This document shows positions 17,620 through 26,524 of a stretch of 49,892 bases of DNA, one piece after another. The stretch is from Promethearchaeia archaeon (lineage in GTDB: Archaea; Asgardarchaeota; Lokiarchaeia; Sigyniarchaeales; SOKP01). The stretch covers positions 1 to 49,892 of the forward strand of contig JAHQWP010000040.1 in assembly GCA_029856235.1 (NCBI GenBank), read 5' to 3'. Under the pieces are notes generated by a model. The model did no database searches. It saw only the letters and a program-made list of their open reading frames with translations, and was not told where the DNA came from. The position numbers were made by a program, and so were the translations under genes. Each line of letters opens with the position of its first letter. Positions within the stretch are counted from its first letter, which is position 1.

Positions 17620-18183
17620 ATGAACAAAAATACGATTTTTTTAACTGGTTTTGAGAAGTTTGGTAAATATTCTTCAAATCTCAGTAGTGATATTGTTAGA
17701 AATTTCGACGATAAACTTCACCGGTACTCTATTGAAAAAATCATATTGCCAGTTAGCTGGAAAAGGAGCATTGATTTATATTTAGCATTTTGCAAGTCGA
17801 ATGAATTAAAACCATCCTTAGTCATATTATTAGGGATATATTCAAAAAAAAGAATATCTTTAGAAAAAGTTTCTTTGAATTGGGTTTCTGGTAAAGATAT
17901 GGACGGAAAATATAAATTTGGTTTTATAAATAAAAATAAATCTTTAAAACTCAAAACTATATTAAATATTAAAGAAATTTATAAAGCTCTTAAGTCTAAC
18001 ATAAGGCTATCGGTTTCTTATTTTCCTGGGTTCTATTTATGCAATTTTATGTACTTTTGGGCTTTAGACATTTCAAAAAATGAATACCCCGTGCTTTTTA
18101 TTCATATACCAAAAAATGGCAAGTTAGAGGAATATTCATCCAAAATTAAGAAAATTATTGTAGAAATATTAAAAACACATTAA
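17620..18183 (+). CDS. pcp: Pyroglutamyl peptidase I (peptidase C15)
   Basis: A 187-residue cytosolic cysteine peptidase that removes N-terminal pyroglutamate. The start shows the family's FLTGFEKFG (FLTGFEPFG in most) at residues 7-15. The catalytic triad is visible: E82 in ISLEKVSLNW, C141 in FYLCNFMYF and H162 in LFIHIP. Length is slightly under the usual 200-215. The sequence is K-rich and divergent in the middle. No functional link to neighbours is apparent. Confidence 0.88.
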   Translation: MNKNTIFLTGFEKFGKYSSNLSSDIVRNFDDKLHRYSIEKIILPVSWKRSIDLYLAFCKSNELKPSLVILLGIYSKKRISLEKVSLNWVSGKDMDGKYKFGFINKNKSLKLKTILNIKEIYKALKSNIRLSVSYFPGFYLCNFMYFWALDISKNEYPVLFIHIPKNGKLEEYSSKIKKIIVEILKTH

Positions 18184-18204
18184 AATATTAGGAATTCGAT
18201 TGAT

Positions 18205-18354
18205 CTAACGATTAAGCGGTAGTTTCTGACCTTTTTCGTTTAGCAAATCCTTGGAAAAGCCAGAATCAGATTGAATTTTTATTTCGTCATATAACCAGCT
18301 CAGTAAACGCATTTTTGCATTGTATATTTCAGTAATTTCTTCAAATATTTCCAT
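18205..18354 (-). CDS. Possible small protein, 49 residues
   Basis: An open frame from ATG 18354 to TAG 18205: MEIFEEITEIYNAKMRLLSW and on. It reads as an amphipathic helix with natural amino-acid use. No Shine-Dalgarno, no clear TATA box and no recognised family. Just upstream (18425-18545) another minus-strand stretch is coding-like (KLAKYNLRHITIPEFEDLEE) but lacks a start, so this may be part of a decayed gene. Confidence 0.35.
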   Translation of the reverse strand: MEIFEEITEIYNAKMRLLSWLYDEIKIQSDSGFSKDLLNEKGQKLPLNR

Positions 18355-18656
18355 AGAGTATATCAATATATTTATGGTAGTATTGATATCAAGAAACTTG
18401 AATTCGGATATTTAATAATCTAGTATCCAGATATCATTACCGCTCAGCTTCTTCTAAATCCTCAAATTCGGGGATTGTAATATGTCGTAGATTGTATTTA
18501 GCGAGTTTTTTGTCTCTAATTCTTGAAGTTTCGATTTTAATTTTTCGATCATTATATCATCTTAATACAGTAGATTTGCTAAAAATTTTATTATAGAACC
18601 TTAATTGACATTAAAATAAAGAATAGATTATTGAGTTAATTTTCTCTTAGAAGACA

Positions 18657-18666
18657 TTTATATAAT
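18657..18666 (+). promoter_or_regulatory. TATA box for the small gene at 18687
   Basis: TTTATATAAT starts 30 bases before the ATG at 18687, the spacing expected of a leaderless archaeal transcript. Confidence 0.5.
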
Positions 18667-18686
18667 TTATTCTATTTTAGAAGAAT

Positions 18687-18839
18687 ATGAGTCGTAAATA
18701 TGAACATAGAATAGAATATCTTAAGGAAAATAAAGAAGATAAGAACCATGAACATCATCAAACCAAAAAAAAAGCAATAGTAGAAATAGAACACCTAAGG
18801 AACTTAAGAAGGCATATAGCGACTTCCAGAAAAAATTAG
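18687..18839 (+). CDS. Possible small basic protein, 50 residues
   Basis: An open frame beginning MSRKYEHRIEYLKEN and ending in TSRKN, rich in K, E, H and R, probably helical. The TATA box at 18657 supports transcription with a leaderless start. No family recognised. A lysine-rich AT-biased stretch of this size can arise by chance. Confidence 0.4.
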   Translation: MSRKYEHRIEYLKENKEDKNHEHHQTKKKAIVEIEHLRNLRRHIATSRKN

Positions 18840-19036
18840 AGAAGAGTAAAAAAATTTGGTAATGCCGAACTCTCATATTTTAGAAAAGTTAGACATAAAA
18901 TAGTAATAATAGCATTTATCTATTAAAAATAAAGGGTAGGGGTTTTGATGGACTCGATTTAAGGGATATTAAAAATATCAAAAATTTTAGATTTAATTAG
19001 AATAAAATAAAAATCATATTATTGTAGAAAAACGCT

Positions 19037-19945
19037 ATGCCGAAGAAGATCAAGGTCCCAGAACCAGAAGAAAACCTTAAAATAATAGATGCTCATTGTC
19101 ATCTGCCGTTTCCTCGACCTAAAAAAAACGATAGGTTACCTTCCGATGAGCAACAATATCGGGATTTTTTGAACAATGGGGGTGTGTATTTAGTCACCAG
19201 CTCGATCGATAATAGTACTCTCGATTTAATTTTAAAATTCGTTAAAAATAAAGAAAAGATTGGATTTACATGCGGTTGGGCACCACAAACTGTCACTTAT
19301 ACCCCCGAAGCTCAATACGATCGAGAATGGAAAAAATGGGTCGAATTCATTGAAAAAAATCAAGACCAATATTTAGCAATTGGAGAAGTTGGTTTGGACT
19401 TTCACCACGCTAAAACTCTCGAAAAAAGAGAAAAACAAGTTTCAGAACTAAAGAAAATATTCGAGTTAACAAAGAACTTCAATAAACCCTATGTTCTGCA
19501 CGTTAGAAATGCTGCTGAACACGAGTTTGATCGAGACAATCCAAAACATCGTTATAATAAGAAGGATGGAGCAACGAAAGAAGTTCTTAATCTAGTCAAT
19601 GAATTTAATATAAATCCCAAAAAAATTATGTGGCATTGTTTTTCTGGTCCAGATGAGTATGGAATAACTTTACCTAAACAAGGATACACATTATCTGTTC
19701 CAAGCTCTGCTTATGGAATTAACAAATGGCGAAGAGTTACTAAGCAATCGCCTTTAACTGCTTTGGTTACGGAAACTGATAGTTATTACCAACACCCATA
19801 TCTAAGAGGGCCAGTAAATGTCCCTTTAAATGTGAAATACTCAATAGCAGCAATAGCTTATTCACACAATACCTCTCAACAGGAAGTGAGTCGAATAACC
19901 GTTCAGAATGCTATAGATCTTTTCAATTTAAACGAAGAAATATGA
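19037..19945 (+). CDS. tatD: TatD-family metal-dependent hydrolase
   Basis: A 302-residue TIM-barrel amidohydrolase of the TatD type (3'-5' exonuclease/DNase or related hydrolase). Metal ligands are visible in order: H20 and H22 in DAHCHLPF, E in GEVGLDFHHAK, H in VLHVRNA, H in WHCFSG, and D in ETDSYYQHP. The insert between LHVRNA and WHCFSG, rich in charged residues, is longer than in bacterial TatD, as in archaeal relatives. Length is slightly above the usual 260. No operon partner is apparent. Confidence 0.88.
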   Translation: MPKKIKVPEPEENLKIIDAHCHLPFPRPKKNDRLPSDEQQYRDFLNNGGVYLVTSSIDNSTLDLILKFVKNKEKIGFTCGWAPQTVTYTPEAQYDREWKKWVEFIEKNQDQYLAIGEVGLDFHHAKTLEKREKQVSELKKIFELTKNFNKPYVLHVRNAAEHEFDRDNPKHRYNKKDGATKEVLNLVNEFNINPKKIMWHCFSGPDEYGITLPKQGYTLSVPSSAYGINKWRRVTKQSPLTALVTETDSYYQHPYLRGPVNVPLNVKYSIAAIAYSHNTSQQEVSRITVQNAIDLFNLNEEI

Positions 19946-20188
19946 ATTTTGGAGAAAGTTTATCCCTCCGATAAATTAGAATTTTGGGATGGAAATCTCT
20001 CTTTTTTTGAGAAATTTAGTAAGATGGTTGCTCTTTACTTCAAGATGAGTAGTTTATAGATTGCATATACTTTAAAATTTTTAACATTGTAGATACTCAT
20101 AAAAATCAGTCTAAATTTCATTTAAATACAATCCAAAATCATTCATTCTTAAGCAATTTAAAAAATAAAAAAATAATTTGTGAAATAA

Positions 20189-21274
20189 ATGAGAAATTAT
20201 AATAAAGCTTTACTTATTGTTGCGATTCTCATAGTTGGTGGTGGTGTAGGATTCTTTGTTTATGGTTTTGTAACGATGGGGATTATCAAGGATTCGTTCA
20301 ATTTTTCATACGAACCAGTTTCACCAGATGCTATAGAAGATTTAACTATTAATGTAGACATCGGAGAGATTATTTTTCAGTATAACACAACTCCTTTTGC
20401 TTCTTATGCCCAAATTGATGTTTCTATCGAGATTTCGGGTATGTTTGTAGAGGGAAAAACATACCAGAATTTCTTTAACCCGAGTATAGAATGGTGGGAT
20501 AATTCAACTGCTACTTTTAGTCTCCTAACATTACCGGACATTTGGTTTGACCCTTCTCACTGGTTCAAAACCTATAATATAACTGTAATCGTAACTTTAA
20601 GAACAGATTTAGTATTCGACATCACAGCTTTAGCATCAACCGGATCCATTGAAATGGAGGTACCAGAGGATGTCATATTAGATGGATTATCATTAACTTC
20701 GAGCACGGGATCAGTCAAATTAAAAACATTAGGAGATAACACATTCACAGGGAGCTTAAGACTCGAAACTAGTACGGGAAGCATAGAATCTTATGTATCT
20801 AAAACGAATTTTTCCAGTGGATTTCAAGCGTTAACAAGCACGGGCTCCTTGACATTAAATTTTACCAATTGCATCATGGGTAATGATTTAATAGGGACAG
20901 TTTCCACCGGTGGTGTGAACTTTAAGAGTTATAATATGCTATATTCAAAAGACATTGATTTCAACCTTGATACATCTACAGGTAGCATAGATGTAGAATT
21001 ATACCAATATATTTCTATGGGCGCGAATGTAACTGGAACTTGGGAAACTTCCACAGGAAGTGTTGATGTAATTTACAGAGACTCTTTAGTTGATACCGGT
21101 TTTAGATTTGTAAGCTCAACTGGTACAGGCTCAATCAATTACGTAGGTAACGGAACAATATCCGGATTGGGAAGCATTTGTTCCTCGACAAATTACGCTT
21201 CTGCGACTTATAGGTATGTCTTTTCATTAGACACATCAACTGGTAGTATAACTGCTGACGCTTTAAGTGCTTAA
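20189..21274 (+). CDS. Membrane-anchored surface protein with TSTGSI repeats (DUF4097-like)
   Basis: A 361-residue protein. An N-terminal signal anchor (residues 8-30) is followed by a beta-rich domain and then about nine repeats around the core STGSI or STGSV, spaced 20-25 residues, consistent with a right-handed beta-helix or DUF4097-type adhesin fold. Several N-x-S/T sites suggest glycosylation. The segment SYEPVSPDAIEDLTINVDIGEI closely matches the same region in the proteins at 39287 and 41829, so the window has three family members; only this one retains the STGS repeats. Probably exposed on the cell exterior. Function unknown. Confidence 0.72.
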   Translation: MRNYNKALLIVAILIVGGGVGFFVYGFVTMGIIKDSFNFSYEPVSPDAIEDLTINVDIGEIIFQYNTTPFASYAQIDVSIEISGMFVEGKTYQNFFNPSIEWWDNSTATFSLLTLPDIWFDPSHWFKTYNITVIVTLRTDLVFDITALASTGSIEMEVPEDVILDGLSLTSSTGSVKLKTLGDNTFTGSLRLETSTGSIESYVSKTNFSSGFQALTSTGSLTLNFTNCIMGNDLIGTVSTGGVNFKSYNMLYSKDIDFNLDTSTGSIDVELYQYISMGANVTGTWETSTGSVDVIYRDSLVDTGFRFVSSTGTGSINYVGNGTISGLGSICSSTNYASATYRYVFSLDTSTGSITADALSA

Positions 21275-21300
21275 ATGATATTTTTTCTAATTAATCAAAA

Positions 21301-21322
21301 TTTTTTTAATTCTTTTTTTTTA
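21301..21322 (+). terminator. T-rich terminator after the surface protein gene
   Basis: A long T run (TTTTTTTAATTCTTTTTTTT) begins 27 bases after the stop codon. Confidence 0.5.
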
Positions 21323-21389
21323 ATAAGCGAAGAGAAACATACTTTCAAACCATAATCATAACTTTTTAATTAGTGGCTCTATCATCCTA

Positions 21390-21399
21390 TTTATATAAA
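21390..21399 (+). promoter_or_regulatory. TATA box for the ferredoxin gene
   Basis: TTTATATAAA lies with its last base 28 bases before the ATG at 21427, fitting a leaderless start. Confidence 0.6.
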
Positions 21400-21426
21400 A
21401 ATTAAGATAGGAACAGAAAAAGAAAA

Positions 21427-21645
21427 ATGGTAAATATAAAAAGATGGGAAGAGGACGATAAGTGGGTAGAGGTTGACTTAGATCGGTGTGTAGGAGCGGC
21501 GAGATGTATCAGTAATTGTCCTGCTGAGGTCTATAGTCTTGTAAACGGCAATGTCGCTGCTGAAGATATTATTGAGTGCATCCAATGCTTAGCATGTCAA
21601 GACGCATGTCCAAATAAAGCGATCGTTAACCATTTTGCTTGGTAA
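21427..21645 (+). CDS. Small ferredoxin with one incomplete cluster motif
   Basis: A 72-residue soluble electron carrier. The second motif is complete: C51-x2-C54-x2-C57-x3-C61-P, a [4Fe-4S] site. The first reads CVGAARCISNCP: C21, C27 and C31 are present but the second cysteine is Ala24. Ferredoxins of this kind commonly bind a [3Fe-4S] cluster there (7Fe ferredoxins), as in many archaea where the position is Asp or Ala. It has its own promoter and lies alone, about 900 bases from the Fe-S redox series at 22551-32326, for which it could be the soluble donor. Partner assignment is inference. Confidence 0.88.
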   Translation: MVNIKRWEEDDKWVEVDLDRCVGAARCISNCPAEVYSLVNGNVAAEDIIECIQCLACQDACPNKAIVNHFAW

Positions 21646-21717
21646 ATAATCACTATTTATTGAAAATCTCAACAAACTATAGAATCTGCAAATTGAGATA
21701 ATAGATAAAATAGAGAA

Positions 21718-21726
21718 ATATATAAA
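21718..21726 (+). promoter_or_regulatory. TATA box for the DUF998 membrane protein gene
   Basis: ATATATAAA ends 25 bases before the ATG at 21751, again at leaderless spacing. Confidence 0.55.
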
Positions 21727-21750
21727 GGAACAAAAAAAAAACAATCATAC

Positions 21751-22413
21751 ATGAAAAATGGGAAAAAATACCTTGTGGTATCACTGGTCGGAATGCTAAT
21801 ACCTATTTTGTATATTAGCTTGATCATCATTTTGGGAGCTCTCCAACCGGGTTATAATCATATGACGATGATGTTGAGTATTTTGGGCGGAGTTGGGGGA
21901 ATCAGAGGAGATATATTCAATATCGGTGTTGGAACAACGGGTGGTTTAATCATCCTTTTTGCAATTGGACTTAATCGCGCGGTTAATCAAAGCAAAGCGA
22001 GATTAAAAGGAGTTTTCCTATTCATTCTTGGAGGACTTGGATTAATAGGAGCTGCTATTATGAATTGTAACCATGGTTGCACGATCGATATTAGCCAGGA
22101 TCCCATCAGAGCCCTCCATGGAATATTTGCATTCATTGCAGGAATCTCATTAACATTTGCACCACTTAAATTCTACTTTCACTTCAAACAAGATCCTCAA
22201 TGGGAAAAATTAGCAACATTTACGTTGATTACCGTTATCCTCTCAATCATTTCTAGTATACTGTTTTACATTATGTTTTTTACTAACACCCTCCCTAGCA
22301 TCCTAGGACTGATTCAAAGGCTTGATTTCCTGTTTGTATTGATTTGGATTGGTGTGATTTCAATAAAAATTAATTTTTTATTCGTTAGATTCAAGCCACC
22401 ATTCACCAGTTAA
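21751..22413 (+). CDS. DUF998-type membrane protein
   Basis: A 220-residue integral membrane protein with six or seven hydrophobic helices. It starts MKNGKKYLVVSLVGMLIPIL and shows the DUF998 layout: an early loop with LGALQPGYNHMTMMLSILGG and a middle loop NCNHGCTIDISQDPIRALHG that faces outside, followed by helices with HGIFAFIAGIS. Family members have no settled function. A related domain is fused to a BON domain in the protein at 37640. Confidence 0.75.
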   Translation: MKNGKKYLVVSLVGMLIPILYISLIIILGALQPGYNHMTMMLSILGGVGGIRGDIFNIGVGTTGGLIILFAIGLNRAVNQSKARLKGVFLFILGGLGLIGAAIMNCNHGCTIDISQDPIRALHGIFAFIAGISLTFAPLKFYFHFKQDPQWEKLATFTLITVILSIISSILFYIMFFTNTLPSILGLIQRLDFLFVLIWIGVISIKINFLFVRFKPPFTS

Positions 22414-22550
22414 CCTATCCATATATCCTTCTTTATATTGAGGGTTTTTACTCAACGAAAATTTTTCAAAAGTTTTAAATAATGTTATTATTATTTTATC
22501 TTAAGGGTTATCTTTACAGTTCTATTTCAAAATACATCAATTTTGGAAAA

Positions 22551-23921
22551 TTATTTTGTTTTCATTACATCCATTAATAGACAGAAAATTTTAGCGTATA
22601 CTTTTCTTACAAGAGAAATATTAAAAAGCAATCTTATCAACCTTAGGACTCGATACTTTTTTGGCCAAAAGGTATTCAAATTCTTATCATAGGTTATTTT
22701 TTTAATGAAAAAGTTGTTCTGAAAAATTGAAATTAATAATTGATAAGTAATTATCGTAATGATATCCCAAGCTCGCTTTTTATGATATCTGGGGTAATCC
22801 AATTGTTCTCCATTCGCCATTCTAACGATTTCGATAATGTGATAAAGATCAATTTTGGAACTCATTAATTCCTTTGTTGCCCACATAAGATATAAACAAC
22901 CCCCACAGTAAGTTACTAAAGCTTGTGCGCCTGTATCTTCGGCTTCCTTATACTTTTTTATCCCTTCAGAGATAATATCGAAGGGAATAGACATATTTTT
23001 AACCCATGAAGCTCCTGCCCCAAATCCACAACATAAAGAATCTTTTCTAATATGCTCCATCTCAATTAAATCGCAACCACATTTTTTAAGAATTGCTCTA
23101 CGAACGTCCCAATAAGCCTCTCCACCTGCCTTAGAATAACAGTTATCGTGAACCGTCACTGAGATATTCAATTTATTACTAATTTTTATTTTATTATTTT
23201 CTATTTGCTTTAACATCCATTCATTAAAATTAATAAATTTCTGCTTGTGAGTTACTCCCATTTCAACCGGATGGACCTCTGAAAAAATGAAGTGAACTGC
23301 ATCTAAAGTATGAGTTACTGTTTGTACGCCCCAATTTTGAAAATCACTATCACATCTTTTCGCAATTTTTTGAACTGTATCTAAATACCCTCCCTGGTAT
23401 AAATATGCTCCACCTTCCCACTGATCCAAGCGAGATATAGGCGTATATGATTCTAATAACTTACTTCCCCCTATTACAAAGGGAAATAAATGTGTATAAT
23501 TCCCTATAAGTAGGATATTCTCATTAGGACTGGGTTTATGAGTTACCCATTTATTCACCCATTTTTTTTCTTGATTTGATAAAAATATATTTAATAACTG
23601 CCAGATATTGGGTTCTTCTGTTGGACACACAAACCGATAAAGCGGTGGTGCCCCCCTTATCTTATACAAGTCATTCCATCGTTCCAGTATTAACTGATAT
23701 GGATTTGCTTGTTGAGGACAATACAAGTTGCAAGAAAAACAAGAGTTACATTTTGAGAGGATATACTTAGATTCCTTTCCCTCAATTAATCTTTCCATCT
23801 CTTTTTTAGACTCTTCAATAGGTAGAAGTAATACGGGGCATTGATGGAAGCACTCACCACATAAATTACACGCATCTTTATTAAAAGCTGAAATTCTCTT
23901 ATTTACTAGCAATATCACCAC
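22551..23921 (-). CDS. HdrD-like Fe-S protein with a cysteine-less first CCG domain
   Basis: A 456-residue paralogue of the protein encoded just upstream (23915). Two ferredoxin-like motifs are intact (CNLCGECFHQCP, CNSCFSCNLYCP). The second CCG domain is intact (HDNCYSKAGG, LCCGFGAG, TYCGGCL). In the first CCG domain, every cysteine position of the paralogue is substituted: PGCN is IGNY, YCCGETLFR is WEGGAYLYQ, VLCTAG is VTHTLD. A basic, hydrophobic C-terminal tail of about 65 residues has no counterpart. It overlaps the upstream gene by 7 bases (GTG start); a TTG at 23912 is an alternative start. The two proteins probably form a heterodimer with one functional cluster site missing in this subunit. 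Confidence 0.82.
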   Translation of the reverse strand: MVILLVNKRISAFNKDACNLCGECFHQCPVLLLPIEESKKEMERLIEGKESKYILSKCNSCFSCNLYCPQQANPYQLILERWNDLYKIRGAPPLYRFVCPTEEPNIWQLLNIFLSNQEKKWVNKWVTHKPSPNENILLIGNYTHLFPFVIGGSKLLESYTPISRLDQWEGGAYLYQGGYLDTVQKIAKRCDSDFQNWGVQTVTHTLDAVHFIFSEVHPVEMGVTHKQKFINFNEWMLKQIENNKIKISNKLNISVTVHDNCYSKAGGEAYWDVRRAILKKCGCDLIEMEHIRKDSLCCGFGAGASWVKNMSIPFDIISEGIKKYKEAEDTGAQALVTYCGGCLYLMWATKELMSSKIDLYHIIEIVRMANGEQLDYPRYHKKRAWDIITIITYQLLISIFQNNFFIKKITYDKNLNTFWPKKYRVLRLIRLLFNISLVRKVYAKIFCLLMDVMKTK

Positions 23922-25186
23922 GCTTCCCCATATAATGGCGGATCTTCAGGAATATCAGCCAACGTGAATGTTTTTTTAGAAGGTATCTTTGGTACTTGTT
24001 TTTTCATTGTCCCCCAGAAAAAGTGCTTTGCTCGTTTTTTCTTTGCTTTATTGTTCAGACTAGGAGTCTCCCCCATTGCCATCTGTAAAAGTTCAATTAT
24101 ATGATATACCTTTAATCTTTTGAAATAAAGTTTCTTATTTGCAGTAAAGGTTGCTAAACATCCCGCACAATAAACGCACACCGCATCAGCCTTAGTTTTT
24201 TTAAACGCTTTGAAATTTCGCAAAGCAGACGCTCGAATTTTGAATGGTTGATAAGCAGAATCAACAGAAAAACCTGCCCCTATACCACAGCATCGCATAT
24301 TTTCTCTGCATGCTTCGGACTCAACGATTTCAATTCCTATTTTTTCCAGGATTTTACGAGGCAAATCCATATAATCATCACCGAACATTTTTGAGTAACA
24401 AGAATCTTGAATAGAAACGGTCATGTTGAGTTGATGCGTAATTTTAATCTCGCCATTCTCAATTTTCTCCCATATAAATTCAATATACGACTTTATCTCA
24501 TCAAATTTATAAGTTAAACCATAGTGAGGGAGTACGTTTTTAAAAACAGCTGTTCCTGCTGTACAGAGTACTAATAATTTTTTAGGATTTAACGTATTAA
24601 ACCATTGATCTAATCGTTTAGTGACTTGGAATAATTCCTCTCTATAACCTGTCCGGAATAAAGTTTCACCGCAGCAATATTCCAATCTTCCTCTAATATC
24701 TAGATCGTTAAAGAAGCTTGCTTGAGTTAATTCTGCAAAAGTTATTATATTACATCCCGGATATGTAAGAGTATCTCCCTCTAATGGTTTTAGAGATGCC
24801 CATTGTTTAACCAAATCCTTTGTTTGCCTAGGCAAATGCTCCATAACATAAGAACGGAAGTTTGGATAGTGGGGATATAATGTCATATAATATTTTCCCC
24901 TTTGTTTTAAACCGTCTCTCTTATATTGCTCATTCCACCTTTGTAGAATTAGGCTAGCAGGATATGCATTTTCAGGGCAGTAAAAATTACAGGAAAAGCA
25001 ACTCTGGCATTCATTAAGGACTCTTTGAGTGTTTTCTCCATTTATTAATCGTTTCATCTCATTGACTGAGTCTTCAATGGAAAGCCCCATAATCGGGCAT
25101 TTATGAAAACATTCTCCACAAATCGTGCATGCTTCTTTATTAAAAGAAGAAAAAAAACTAATATCGATAGGCTGTAATTTTGTCAT
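23915..25186 (-). CDS. HdrD-like Fe-S protein with two CCG domains
   Basis: A 423-residue soluble redox protein. Two N-terminal [4Fe-4S] motifs are seen: C20-x2-C23-x2-C26-x3-C30 and CQSCFSCNFYCP. Two CCG domains follow, with PGCN, YCCGETLFR and LCTAG, then QDSCYS, RCCGIGAG and YCAGC. This is the layout of HdrD, GlpC and LutA-type subunits, which carry electrons from a flavoprotein to a thiol or quinone-like acceptor. The ATG overlaps the upstream stop (ATGA), so it is translationally coupled to the gene at 25183. Acceptor unknown. Confidence 0.85.
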   Translation of the reverse strand: MTKLQPIDISFFSSFNKEACTICGECFHKCPIMGLSIEDSVNEMKRLINGENTQRVLNECQSCFSCNFYCPENAYPASLILQRWNEQYKRDGLKQRGKYYMTLYPHYPNFRSYVMEHLPRQTKDLVKQWASLKPLEGDTLTYPGCNIITFAELTQASFFNDLDIRGRLEYCCGETLFRTGYREELFQVTKRLDQWFNTLNPKKLLVLCTAGTAVFKNVLPHYGLTYKFDEIKSYIEFIWEKIENGEIKITHQLNMTVSIQDSCYSKMFGDDYMDLPRKILEKIGIEIVESEACRENMRCCGIGAGFSVDSAYQPFKIRASALRNFKAFKKTKADAVCVYCAGCLATFTANKKLYFKRLKVYHIIELLQMAMGETPSLNNKAKKKRAKHFFWGTMKKQVPKIPSKKTFTLADIPEDPPLYGEAW

Positions 25187-26361
25187 TCTTTGACCTCTAT
25201 TTCAATTTCATCTAAGATTTCCATTAAATCCAGCACTTCGAAGTCAAAATTATATTTTAAGTTAGCATCGCTTAAATTCGTTCTGCAGAATGGACAAGTC
25301 GAAGAAATTATAGAAGCCCCCGTGTCTTTTGCTTCTTCAAGGCGTTCTTTGGATATTTCAACAGCCCAATCGGGATAAGCGATTTTAACTCCCCCTCCTG
25401 CTCCGCAACACCAAGCAAAATTTCGATTTCTCTTCATTTCTACTAATTTTAGCCCGGGAATTTGTTTATATACTTCTCTAGGAAGTTCATAGATGCCCAT
25501 ATGTCTACCGAGATGACAAGGATCGTGATATGTAACTGTTTTATTATATTCTGATTTGAATTTTATTGCTTTCTTATCTAATAACTCTTTAACCAGTTCA
25601 AGCGAATGAAACACTTCGAAATCTATATCCTTTCCAAATCGTTTAAAATCTTTACTAAGAGTTTTATAACACCCTGCACACGAGGTGATAACCTTACTAG
25701 CTCCCGCATTTTTTATCTTTGAAATATTATAATTCATATAATCATCAATAATACTAAGCTGACCTGTTCTTATCATAGGACTTGTACAACAATGTTCATC
25801 TACCAACGTGAAATCAATCCCTACTTTCTTCAAAAATCGAAGTGTTGAGTCCCTTAAATTCTTTTGTCGATAATTAGATGTACATCCAATAAAGTAAACC
25901 CATTCTGCTTTTTCTGGCAATTCAAACATTTTTTTTAGTTGTTCATTATCGGAGTTAGCTTCTCCATATGGATTACAACTCTCCTCACATCGAGCGACGA
26001 GCAATTCTTGATTCTCTGCAGGGCCTATATTCCTAACCGCTAATTCTCTTAATGCTTCTATCATTTCAACAATAAAATCCGCGTGAGGTGCCTGACAAGC
26101 GTCCATACAAGCTCCACAGGTGGTACAAGCAAATATGGGATCCTTCAATTCATCTGTCCATTCAAGTTCGCCACTAACTACACCCCTGATAATTCTTATA
26201 CGACCAGAAGCCCAATATGATTCGAATAAAAACTTCTCTCCTGAAGGACAGATTTTTTCAAAATTTTTATATCCATATTTACAGGTACTACACTTGATGC
26301 AGCGATCAAATGCCATTTCTAAAACATCTTTTCCAATTAAATTATCATCAATTTCAACCAT
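25183..26361 (-). CDS. HdrD/GlcF-like Fe-S oxidoreductase subunit
   Basis: A 392-residue protein. I start at ATG 26361 because AAGGTAAGG lies 6 bases before it, though an ATG at 26379 would add six residues. Motifs: CIKCSTCKYGY...CPSG near the N-terminus, CTTCGACMDAC as a second cluster, then two complete CCG domains (IGCTSNYR, HCCTSPM, SCAGC; DPCHLGRHM, WCCGAGGGV, CPFC). It is the first of three overlapping Fe-S genes and lies downstream of the flavoprotein pair at 26525 and 27632, as GlcF-type subunits accompany GlcD-type flavoproteins. It is the likely electron acceptor of the FAD protein at 27632. Confidence 0.86.
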   Translation of the reverse strand: MVEIDDNLIGKDVLEMAFDRCIKCSTCKYGYKNFEKICPSGEKFLFESYWASGRIRIIRGVVSGELEWTDELKDPIFACTTCGACMDACQAPHADFIVEMIEALRELAVRNIGPAENQELLVARCEESCNPYGEANSDNEQLKKMFELPEKAEWVYFIGCTSNYRQKNLRDSTLRFLKKVGIDFTLVDEHCCTSPMIRTGQLSIIDDYMNYNISKIKNAGASKVITSCAGCYKTLSKDFKRFGKDIDFEVFHSLELVKELLDKKAIKFKSEYNKTVTYHDPCHLGRHMGIYELPREVYKQIPGLKLVEMKRNRNFAWCCGAGGGVKIAYPDWAVEISKERLEEAKDTGASIISSTCPFCRTNLSDANLKYNFDFEVLDLMEILDEIEIEVKE

Positions 26362-26524
26362 TGTGTGCCTTACCTTCATGGATTAAATATTTTGAATCAT
26401 AAAATGCTTATTTTTGTCAACAAACTTTTCCTTTCAAATTTAATTTGTTCGTTCAAAACAAATCTATCTTTCGTTTTATTAAAAAAAAATTTAAAAGTTG
26501 GTTATGGTAAATTTACTTACAATT

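Larger units (their letters stand above)
18184..19036. other. 850-base gene-poor region with small frames
   Basis: Between pcp and tatD. It holds the two small frames listed separately (18205-18354 minus, 18687-18839 plus) and a startless minus-strand coding-like stretch near 18425-18545. I see no RNA gene or repeat. Confidence 0.45.

Noticed and set aside
18184-19036. A tRNA or other structured RNA in the gene-poor stretch
   Set aside because: No GGTTCRA-type T-arm, cloverleaf stems or GC-rich island was found; in an AT-rich genome such an RNA would stand out.
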